Source of the DNA: an uncultured Pseudomonadota bacterium
GTDB taxonomy: Bacteria; Pseudomonadota; Gammaproteobacteria; Burkholderiales; Usitatibacteraceae
Reading direction: 5' to 3'
DNA: 5,264 nucleotides
NCBI GenBank assembly: GCA_937898635.1
Contig: CALEJW010000112.1
Location: 1 to 5,264, forward strand
Program-made: the position numbers and the translations under genes
In this document: positions 1 to 5,175 of the stretch, piece after piece
How the letters are laid out: every line of letters starts with the position of its first letter
Position numbering within the stretch: the stretch's first letter is position 1
The notes under the pieces: generated by a model
Told to the model about the DNA's origin: nothing
Databases searched by the model: none
Seen by the model: only the letters and a program-made list of their open reading frames with translations

Positions 1-96
1 CCCCCGACCCCTCTCCGCCTCACCCCCGACCCCTCTCCTGAAGGAGAGGGGAGAAAAGCGGCTCCCTCTCCCTCCGGGAGAGGGCTGGGGTGAGGG
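1..96. repeat. Nested palindromic REP-like intergenic repeat, cut by window edge
   Basis: The stretch is built from C-rich/G-rich palindromes. A perfect 10-bp inverted repeat lies at 30-39 and 42-51 (centre GA). A perfect 9-bp one lies at 64-72 and 76-84 (CCCTCTCCC / GGGAGAGGG, loop TCC). An outer 9-bp pair, CCTCACCCC at 18-26 and GGGGTGAGG at 87-95, encloses both, so the whole can fold into a branched structure. The 16 bases at 1-16 are repeated exactly at 23-38, a 22-bp period, so the element probably continues beyond the left edge. Elements of this look are dispersed in many GC-rich proteobacterial genomes. It ends about 26 nt before the sirtuin start, so that gene's promoter must lie inside or left of it. 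No T-run follows either hairpin, so I do not call it an intrinsic terminator. Confidence 0.75.
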
Positions 97-121
97 CTCG
101 CGAAAGTGCGAAGATGGCGCC

Positions 122-883
122 ATGGACCCGGACGAGCTGCCCCGCGCGATCGCCCGCGCGAGGGACCTCCTCGAGCACTCCACCGCCATCGCGGTGCTCA
201 CCGGCGCGGGCATCTCCGCGGAATCCGGCATTCCCACCTTCCGCGACGCGCTCACCGGCCTGTGGGCGAAGTATCGTCCCGAGGAGCTCGCCACGCCGGA
301 AGCCTTCGCCGCGAACCCGAAGCGCGTCTGGGACTGGTACGCGGAGCGGCGCGCGGCGGTGACGGCGGCGCGTCCCAACGCCGGGCACCGCGCGCTCGCC
401 GAGATCGAGCGCCACTGCGAGGAGCGTGGCGCGGGCTTCACCCTCGTCACGCAGAACGTGGACGGCCTCCACGAGGCCGCCGGCAGCCGCCACGTGATCG
501 AGCTGCACGGCAACATCCGCCGCGTGAAGTGTTTCGACCGCCACCACTCCGTCGAGTCCTGGCGCGAGGAGGGCGAAGTCCCCGCCTGCCCCCATTGCGG
601 CTCGCTCCTGCGACCGGATGTCGTCTGGTTCGGGGAGATGCTGCCGGCCGACGGGCTCGCGCTCGCCTTCGCGGCGGCGCGCGGCTGCGACGTCTTTCTC
701 TGCGTGGGCACCTCCGCCCTCGTCACGCCCGCGGCTTCGCTGCCGTTCATGGCCCTCGAAGCGGGCGCGCGCGTGATCGAGGTGAACCCGGTCCCCGGCC
801 TCGGGGAGGCGGCCACCGAGAGCCTGCGCGGCACCGCGGCGCAGATCCTGCCGCTCCTCGTGGGCCCCGACATCGCCTCCTAG
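122..883 (+). CDS. cobB: Sir2-family NAD-dependent protein deacylase (sirtuin, CobB-type)
   Basis: A 253-residue cytoplasmic enzyme expected to remove acyl groups from protein lysines using NAD+, releasing nicotinamide and O-acyl-ADP-ribose. Visible motifs: GAGIS at 28-32 and TFRD at 39-42 (NAD pocket), TQNVD at 110-114, catalytic His129 in LHGN, WFGE at 169-172, GTS at 196-198 and Asn222 in VNP. Tyr73 and Arg76 (YAER) match the Y-x-x-R pair that lets SIRT5 and E. coli CobB take succinyl- or malonyl-lysine, so desuccinylase activity is inferred. The zinc site is odd: Cys156 and Cys159 (CPHC) are present, but the first pair is reduced to Cys137 followed by FDRHH. Length is normal for the family. 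ATG 122 is the only sensible start; its Shine-Dalgarno is weak (GAAG at 110-113). The downstream gene lies 71 nt away on the same strand, with no evident functional link. Confidence 0.95.
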   Translation: MDPDELPRAIARARDLLEHSTAIAVLTGAGISAESGIPTFRDALTGLWAKYRPEELATPEAFAANPKRVWDWYAERRAAVTAARPNAGHRALAEIERHCEERGAGFTLVTQNVDGLHEAAGSRHVIELHGNIRRVKCFDRHHSVESWREEGEVPACPHCGSLLRPDVVWFGEMLPADGLALAFAAARGCDVFLCVGTSALVTPAASLPFMALEAGARVIEVNPVPGLGEAATESLRGTAAQILPLLVGPDIAS

Positions 884-889
884 CGAACG

Positions 890-915
890 CGCCCGTTGAC
901 CCGAGTCAACGGGCG
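890..915. terminator. Perfect 11-bp stem-loop after the sirtuin gene
   Basis: CGCCCGTTGAC at 890-900 and its exact reverse complement at 905-915 enclose the 4-nt loop CCGA. It starts 7 nt after the sirtuin stop codon and ends about 21 nt before the next gene's Shine-Dalgarno. Position and stability fit a transcription attenuator or 3'-end stabiliser. No T-tract follows on either strand, so classical intrinsic termination is doubtful. The inner part, GTTGACCCGAGTCAAC (895-910), is also a compact dyad that a dimeric regulator could bind. The structure is certain; its role is inferred. Confidence 0.45.
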
Positions 916-936
916 GGCCGGCGGGCGGACTAGATT

Positions 937-941
937 GGAGG
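937..941 (+). promoter_or_regulatory. Shine-Dalgarno GGAGG that bears on the start choice of the thioredoxin/CcdA gene
   Basis: GGAGG lies only 1 nt before the in-frame GTG at 943, too close for normal initiation, and 13 nt before the in-frame GTG at 955, which is long but workable. The 955 start also gives a typical signal-peptide beginning (MKRFLRAAAG). I therefore favour 955, without certainty. Confidence 0.5.
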
Positions 942-954
942 CGTGGGCTCCGTC

Positions 955-2169
955 GTGAAGCGCTTCCTTCGCGCCGCGGCCGGGCTGCTCTTGGCGTTCG
1001 CCGCGACGCTTCCCGTTTCCACCGGGGCATTCGCCCGGGGGCAGGAGGCAGTCGATCTCTATCTCTTCTGGCGCGTCGGCTGCCAGCACTGCGAGCACGA
1101 GAAGGCCTTCCTCGCGCGCCTTGCCGAGAGCGAGCCGCGGCTTCGCCTTCATTCCTTCGAGATGCTCGAAGACCCCGCGGGGCGGGAGATCGTCCGGCGC
1201 GTGGGCGAGCGCCTCGACGTAACCACCGGCGCCGTGCCGCTCACGGTGGTGGGCGACCGCGTCTTCGCGGGCTACCTCGGCGACGATTCCACCGGGCGCC
1301 TGATCGCGGAGCGCGTGGCGCAGTGCCTCGCCATGGCCTGCCCCGACTCGGTGAAGCCCTTGCTCGCGGCGGGCGGCGGCGGGACGCAGACGGGGAAGGC
1401 GGCGGCCGGCACCGTTCTTCCCGAGTCGTTGAGCCTGCCGCTTGTGGGAGAGGTGCGCACCGCGAACCTCTCGCTTCCCGCGCTCACCCTGCTCCTCGCG
1501 GCGGTGGACGGATTCAACCCCTGCGCGATGTGGGTGCTCGTCTTCCTCCTCGGTCTCCTCGTGGCGATGAAGGACCGGCGGCGCATGTGGCTCCTGGGCA
1601 GCGCCTTCGTCGCGGCTTCCGCGCTCGTCTACTTCCTCTTTCTCGCCGCGTGGCTCAACGTCTTCCTCTTCATCGGCACCGTGGCGTGGATCCGCTGGGT
1701 GATCGCCGCGGTCGCGATCGGCGGTGGCGTCCTCTACCTGCGGGAGTTCGTCACGAACCCGGATGCCGTGTGCAAGGTCACCGGCGCCGAGGAGCGCCGC
1801 CGCGTCTTCGACCGACTGCGCGATCTCACCAATCGCGAGCAGCTCTGGCTCGCGCTCGCCGGGATCGTGGCGCTCGCCTTCGCGGTGAACGTGGTCGAGC
1901 TCATCTGCTCGGCCGGCATACCCGCGGTCTACACGCAGGTCCTCGTGCAGAGCCGGCTCCCGGCGTGGGAGTACTACGGCTATCTCGCGCTCTACATCCT
2001 CGTCTTCATGCTGGACGACCTCGTCGTCCTTTTCGCGACCCTCGGTGCCCTCGAAGTCACGGGGCTCACCAGCCGCTACACGCGCTGGTCCAATCTCCTG
2101 GGCGGCCTCGTGCTCCTCGCCCTGGGCGCCCTTCTCGTCCTGCGCCCCGCCTGGCTCTCCTTCGGCTAG
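955..2169 (+). CDS. Periplasmic thioredoxin-like domain fused to CcdA/DsbD-type transmembrane thiol carrier
   Basis: Numbered from GTG 955 (404 residues; GTG 943 would add four). Residues 1-28 form a signal peptide or anchor. A thioredoxin/glutaredoxin fold follows with redox motif C43-Q-H-C46 and cis-Pro95 (VPLTV), then Cys124 and Cys129 and a Gly/Ala-rich linker (about 137-152). From about residue 175 there are six membrane segments in two sets of three. Conserved-type cysteines are Cys190 in NPC (segment 1) and Cys318 in ELICSAGIP (segment 4), as in CcdA/DsbD proteins that pass electrons from cytoplasmic thioredoxin across the membrane. Basic loops (KDRRR; the long 266-296 loop with Cys273; SRYTR) fit a cytoplasmic side, which places the thioredoxin domain in the periplasm. 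Its disulfide client is unknown; cytochrome c maturation or disulfide reduction is possible. It converges with dctM, 6 nt between stop codons. Confidence 0.88.
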   Translation: MKRFLRAAAGLLLAFAATLPVSTGAFARGQEAVDLYLFWRVGCQHCEHEKAFLARLAESEPRLRLHSFEMLEDPAGREIVRRVGERLDVTTGAVPLTVVGDRVFAGYLGDDSTGRLIAERVAQCLAMACPDSVKPLLAAGGGGTQTGKAAAGTVLPESLSLPLVGEVRTANLSLPALTLLLAAVDGFNPCAMWVLVFLLGLLVAMKDRRRMWLLGSAFVAASALVYFLFLAAWLNVFLFIGTVAWIRWVIAAVAIGGGVLYLREFVTNPDAVCKVTGAEERRRVFDRLRDLTNREQLWLALAGIVALAFAVNVVELICSAGIPAVYTQVLVQSRLPAWEYYGYLALYILVFMLDDLVVLFATLGALEVTGLTSRYTRWSNLLGGLVLLALGALLVLRPAWLSFG

Positions 2170-2186
2170 CCGCGCCTACCAGCCGA
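2162..2186. other. Imperfect dyad spanning both convergent stop codons
   Basis: TCGGCTAG at 2162-2169 can pair with CTA (2176-2178) plus GCCGA (2182-2186), leaving a 3-nt bulge (CCA) and a 6-nt loop. It covers the TAG of the + strand gene and the TAG of dctM on the other strand. With only 6 nt between the genes, any shared transcription end must lie here or inside coding sequence. There is no T-run, so a bidirectional terminator role is only a suggestion. Part of the symmetry is trivial, because both genes end in TAG. Confidence 0.25.
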
Positions 2187-3501
2187 TCGCCTTGGGCAGC
2201 CACAGCGCGATGGCGGGGAAGAGGAAGACCAGCGTCACCGCGAGCACCTGCATGCCGATGAAGGGGATCACGCCGAGGTAGATCTGGCGCGTGGTCACCT
2301 CCGGCGGCGCCACCCCCTTCAGGAAGAAGAGCGCCCAGCCGAAGGGCGGCGTGAGGAAGGAGGTCTGCAGGTTCACGCAGATGAGCATCGCGAGCCACAC
2401 GAGGTCCACGCCCTGGCTCACGAACACCGGCAGGAAGAGCGGCACGGCGATGTAGCTGATCTCGATCCACTCGAGGAAGAAGCCGAGCACGAAGATGAGG
2501 AGCATCAGGAACCAGATGTCGGCCGCCACGCCCCCGGGGAGGAACTCGAACATGCGCGTGATGAGGTCCTCGCCGTGCAGCCCCCGGAAGGCGAGGGAGA
2601 ACACCTGCGCGCAGACGAGGATGAACATCATCATGGCCGTGATCATGGTGGTGGACTGCACGGCGTCGCGCAGCACCTTGAGGGACATCCGCCCCGCGAA
2701 GGCGGTGACGAGGATCGCGCCCAGCGCCCCCATGGAGGCGGCCTCCGTGGGCGCGGCCACGCCGCCGATGATGGAGCCCAGCACGGCGACCACCAGCAGG
2801 ACCGGCGGCACGACCACCTTGAAGAAGCGGATCCAGAGGTCGCGGCTCGCGAGCGCGTCGCGCTCCGCCTTGGGGATGGGCGGCATGAGGCCGGGCTTCA
2901 CCATGCCCAGCACCACGATGTACACGCAGTAGAGCGCCGCGAGCAGCATCCCCGGCCCCACCGCCGCCGCGAAGAGCGTGCCCACGGAGAGCTGCAGGAT
3001 GTCGGCGAGGAGGATGAGGATGAGCGAGGGCGGGATGATCTGCCCCAGCGTGCCGGAGGCGCAGATCGCCCCGCAGGCGAGCCCCGGGTCGTAGCCGCGC
3101 TTGAGGAGCGTGGGCAGCGTGAGGAGGCCTAGCGTAATAACGGTGGCGCCGACGATGCCGGTCGTAGCACCCATCAGCACGCCCACGCCGATGATGCCGA
3201 GCGCCATGCCGCCGCGAAGCCCCCCCGCGAGGTGTCCCACGACGTCGAGGAGGTCGTCGGCCAGGCGCGACTTCTCCAGCATCACGCCCATGAAGACGAA
3301 GAGCGGGATCGCGAGCCACTGGTAGTTGGCCACCACGCCGAAGATGCGCGGCGGCAGCAGGTTGAAGAGCCCCGCGCCGAACCCGAGCCAGCCGAAGACG
3401 AAACCCACGGTCGCGAGCGTGAGCGCCACCGGGATGCCCGCGAGGAGCAGCACGAAGAAGCTCCCCAGCATGAGGAGCGCGAGGATCTCCTGGCCGCTCA
3501 C
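2176..3501 (-). CDS. dctM: TRAP transporter large membrane subunit (DctM)
   Basis: A 441-residue inner-membrane protein, the ion-coupled translocation subunit of a tripartite (TRAP) importer that takes substrate from the periplasmic receptor. It is almost wholly hydrophobic, with about 12 membrane segments in two halves. Visible family motifs: the Gly/Thr-rich stretch GATTGIVGAT (111-120), ASGTLGQIIPPS (149-160 region), APTEAA (250-255) and LTPPFG (383-388). The wording of the first motif resembles the mannitol/chloroaromatic (FcbT3-like) subgroup rather than the C4-dicarboxylate one. The start is GTG at 3501, whose GTGA overlaps the dctQ stop by 4 nt; the reading frame stays open upstream to 3870, but that extension is Arg/Pro-rich shadow of dctQ. 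The length is normal for DctM. It is last in the dctPQM operon and ends 6 nt from the convergent thioredoxin/CcdA gene. Confidence 0.95.
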   Translation of the reverse strand: MSGQEILALLMLGSFFVLLLAGIPVALTLATVGFVFGWLGFGAGLFNLLPPRIFGVVANYQWLAIPLFVFMGVMLEKSRLADDLLDVVGHLAGGLRGGMALGIIGVGVLMGATTGIVGATVITLGLLTLPTLLKRGYDPGLACGAICASGTLGQIIPPSLILILLADILQLSVGTLFAAAVGPGMLLAALYCVYIVVLGMVKPGLMPPIPKAERDALASRDLWIRFFKVVVPPVLLVVAVLGSIIGGVAAPTEAASMGALGAILVTAFAGRMSLKVLRDAVQSTTMITAMMMFILVCAQVFSLAFRGLHGEDLITRMFEFLPGGVAADIWFLMLLIFVLGFFLEWIEISYIAVPLFLPVFVSQGVDLVWLAMLICVNLQTSFLTPPFGWALFFLKGVAPPEVTTRQIYLGVIPFIGMQVLAVTLVFLFPAIALWLPKAIGW

Positions 3502-3995
3502 GGCGAGCCCCGGAGCTTTCGCAGCTTCGCGACCACGCCCAGCAGCGTGGCGAGGCTCTGGAGTGCCAGCAGCGCGAAACCCGCGGGAATGAGCGCCTTC
3601 AGCGCCCAGCGGTGCGGCAGCCCGCCGGGGTCGGGCGAGCCCTCGTCGATCACCCACGCCTGGCGGACGTAGTTGAGCGAGAGCCAGACGATGAGCAGCG
3701 ATACCGCGATGCCCAGGACCTGGGAGACGACCTCCACGCGAAGCTGCGCCCTCGGGGAGAGCTTCGCGTAGACGACGTCCACCCGGACGTGCTCGCCCTT
3801 GAGGAGCGCGTAGGGGATGCCGAAGAGGATGAGGGGCGCGAGGAGGTGCCACTCCAGTTCCTGCGCCCACACCGAGCCCACGCTGAAGAGATAGCGCAGC
3901 ACGACGTTCGTGGCCATGAGGACCACGATCACGAGCGCGAGCCAGGAGGCCGCGCGGCCGATCACGTCGACCGCGCGTTCGATGCCCTCGCGCAC
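3498..3995 (-). CDS. dctQ: TRAP transporter small membrane subunit (DctQ)
   Basis: A 165-residue membrane protein with four hydrophobic segments at about 13-36, 48-65, 88-108 and 131-154. Family hallmarks are WAQELEWHL (43-51) before the second segment and GEHVRVDV (67-74) after it. DctQ forms the membrane complex with DctM and is thought to provide a scaffold and a docking surface for the receptor. The start is GTG at 3995, only 3 nt after the dctP stop (TAG at 4001-3999); no strong Shine-Dalgarno precedes it, so initiation probably relies on ribosomes finishing dctP. Its TGA stop overlaps the dctM GTG. Sequence divergence is typical of this subunit, so identification rests on topology, these motifs and its place between dctP and dctM. 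Confidence 0.93.
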   Translation of the reverse strand: MREGIERAVDVIGRAASWLALVIVVLMATNVVLRYLFSVGSVWAQELEWHLLAPLILFGIPYALLKGEHVRVDVVYAKLSPRAQLRVEVVSQVLGIAVSLLIVWLSLNYVRQAWVIDEGSPDPGGLPHRWALKALIPAGFALLALQSLATLLGVVAKLRKLRGSP

Positions 3996-3998
3996 CGC

Positions 3999-5093
3999 CT
4001 AGGCCTGGACCTTGTTGTGGTACACGGTCTCGCTGTAGCCGCTCCAGGCGTCGTACTTCGCCTTGTAGGCCATGTAGGAGTCGTGCACCTTCTTCGTGAC
4101 GGGGTCCTTCGCCACGGCCTCGGCGAGCACCTTCGCCGTCTGCGCGCGCAGCGCCTTGATCACGTCATCGGGCAGCGGTCGGGCGATAACGCCCTGGTTC
4201 TTCACCAGGTCCTCCATCGCTTCCGCGTTGGTCTTCTGGCACCAGCCTTCGCTGATCACGTTGCACGCGGCGGCGGCGTTCTCGACCACGGCCTGGAGGT
4301 CCTTGGGGAGCTTCTCCCACGCGGCCTTGTTGATGAGGAGCTCGGAGACGGTGGCGGGCTCGTGCCAGCCGGTGGTGTAGTAGTACTTCGCGGCCTTCTG
4401 CAGGCCCAGGCGGCGGTCCTGGTAGGGGCCGACGAACTCGGCCGCGTCGATCACGCCGCGCTCCAGCGCCGGGAAGATCTCGCCGCCGGGCAGCAGCTTC
4501 ACGTCCACGCCGAGGGAGGCGTACACCTTGCCCGCGAGGCCGGGGATGCGCATCTTGAGGCCCTTGAAGTCGGCGACCGACTTGATCTCCTTCTTGAACC
4601 AGCCGGTCATCTGCACGCCCGTGTTGCCGCAGGGCAGGGCGACCATGCCGAAGGGCGCGTACACCTCGTTCCAGAGCGCGAGGCCGCCACCGTCGTAGAA
4701 CCAGCCGTTGATGCCCTGGAAGTTCAGGCCGAAGGGCACGGCCGTGAAGTACTGCGCGGCGAAGGTCTTGCCGGTCCAGAAGTAGCTGTTGGCGTGGTTC
4801 ATCTCGACGGTGCCGGAGCGCACGGCGTCGAAGCCCTCCAGCGCCGGGATCAGCTCGCCCGCGCCGTAGACCTGGATCTTCAACCGCCCGCCGCTCATCG
4901 CGTCGATGCGCTTGGCGAGGTCCGTGGCGCTGCCGGGGCCGTCCATGTAGAAGGGCGCGCCCTTGGGGTACGCGCTCGTCATCTTCCACGTGAAGGTGGA
5001 CTGCGCCTTGGCGATCATGGGGAAGCCGAGCGTGCCGGCGGCGACGCCGGTCGCGGCGCCGGCGGTGAGGAAGGAACGGCGGGAGGTGCTCAT
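3999..5093 (-). CDS. dctP: Tat-exported TRAP transporter substrate-binding protein (DctP/TakP-like)
   Basis: A 364-residue periplasmic receptor. The N-terminus carries a twin-arginine signal (SRRSFLT at 4-10), a hydrophobic core, and a likely cleavage after AKA (28-30), leaving Gln31. The mature part has the two-lobed TRAP fold: YGAGELIPALEGFDAV (76-91), GNTGVQM (156-162), MRIPG with the family's conserved ligand-binding Arg182, LPGGEIFPAL (201-210) and AAEFVGPY (217-224). By my recollection of TakP from Rhodobacter sphaeroides, Gln161 and Glu219 match residues holding the sodium-bound 2-oxo acid, so a 2-oxo or hydroxy monocarboxylate is the best guess. The ligand cannot be fixed from sequence; related receptors are labelled mannitol/chloroaromatic. 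The ATG start has a good AGGAG 5 nt upstream. It is first in the operon, behind a probable sigma-54 promoter. Confidence 0.95.
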   Translation of the reverse strand: MSTSRRSFLTAGAATGVAAGTLGFPMIAKAQSTFTWKMTSAYPKGAPFYMDGPGSATDLAKRIDAMSGGRLKIQVYGAGELIPALEGFDAVRSGTVEMNHANSYFWTGKTFAAQYFTAVPFGLNFQGINGWFYDGGGLALWNEVYAPFGMVALPCGNTGVQMTGWFKKEIKSVADFKGLKMRIPGLAGKVYASLGVDVKLLPGGEIFPALERGVIDAAEFVGPYQDRRLGLQKAAKYYYTTGWHEPATVSELLINKAAWEKLPKDLQAVVENAAAACNVISEGWCQKTNAEAMEDLVKNQGVIARPLPDDVIKALRAQTAKVLAEAVAKDPVTKKVHDSYMAYKAKYDAWSGYSETVYHNKVQA

Positions 5094-5098
5094 GGGTT

Positions 5099-5103
5099 CT
5101 CCT
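5099..5103 (-). promoter_or_regulatory. Shine-Dalgarno of dctP
   Basis: Read on the minus strand this is AGGAG, 5 nt before the ATG at 5093. It is the best ribosome-binding site in the window and fixes the dctP start just before the Tat signal. Confidence 0.8.
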
Positions 5104-5126
5104 GGATGGGGGAAAAGGAAACGCGT

Positions 5127-5144
5127 CCGCGGTTTCCACCGCGG
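5127..5144 (-). other. Hairpin in the putative dctP leader
   Basis: CCGCGG occurs at 5127-5132 and 5139-5144 with TTTCCA between, giving a 6-bp GC stem and a 6-nt loop. A second, overlapping pairing is possible: GGAAAC at 5117-5122 with GTTTCC at 5132-5137, or with another GTTTCC at 5146-5151. The first two structures exclude each other. They lie between the predicted transcription start and the Shine-Dalgarno. Function is not established. Confidence 0.35.
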
Positions 5145-5155
5145 GGTTTCCCTCC

Positions 5156-5175
5156 ATCAGCAAGACCCGGGCCAG
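5156..5175 (-). promoter_or_regulatory. Candidate sigma-54 (RpoN) -24/-12 promoter for dctPQM
   Basis: On the minus strand the site reads CTGGCCCGGGTCTTGCTGAT. Against the consensus YTGGCACG-N4-TTGCW it differs at one informative base (A to C). The invariant GG (5173-5172) and GC (5161-5160) are exactly 10 nt apart, which is the required spacing. Transcription would begin near 5148, giving a leader of about 55 nt. Sigma-54 control is known for some C4-dicarboxylate transport genes (dctA, and dctPQM in Pseudomonas), which supports the assignment. No convincing -35/-10 pair was seen as an alternative. Confidence 0.65.

Noticed and set aside
30..84. The palindromes at the left edge as a CRISPR array or an intrinsic terminator
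   Set aside because: There are no regular spacers, the units are nested palindromes, and no T-run follows the stems.
896..936. TTGACC (896-901) as a -35 box, with TAGATT (931-936) as -10, for the thioredoxin/CcdA gene
   Set aside because: The spacing is 29 nt, far from 16-18, and the TTGAC lies within the hairpin stem. No suitable -10 exists at the right distance.
20..1030. Long minus-strand open frame of 336 codons across the repeat and the sirtuin gene
   Set aside because: Its product is Arg/Gly/Ala-rich without domains, it runs antisense to a clear sirtuin, and its end falls in the repeat. Long shadow frames are expected in DNA this GC-rich.
1323..2261. Plus-strand open frame of 312 codons inside the thioredoxin/CcdA gene
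   Set aside because: Arg/Pro-rich out-of-frame translation. The overlapping frame has signal peptide, redox motifs and membrane segments.
2575..3132. Plus-strand frame giving a His/Glu/Asp-rich protein that looks metal-binding
   Set aside because: It is the complement of hydrophobic dctM codons (Met/Val/Ile-rich), which read as His/Asp/Glu on the other strand. No ribosome-binding site or domain.
2066..3319. Minus-strand open frame of 417 codons overlapping dctM
   Set aside because: Arg/His-rich with no membrane segments. The dctM frame carries the TRAP motifs and helices.
3502..3870. N-terminal extension of dctM by 123 residues
   Set aside because: The extension is Arg/Pro-rich antigenic-looking shadow of dctQ. 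GTG 3501, overlapping the dctQ stop, gives the normal DctM N-terminus.
4165..5163. Minus-strand frame of 332 codons overlapping dctP, starting in the leader
   Set aside because: Arg-rich shadow in another frame. The dctP frame has the Tat signal, Shine-Dalgarno and full receptor fold.
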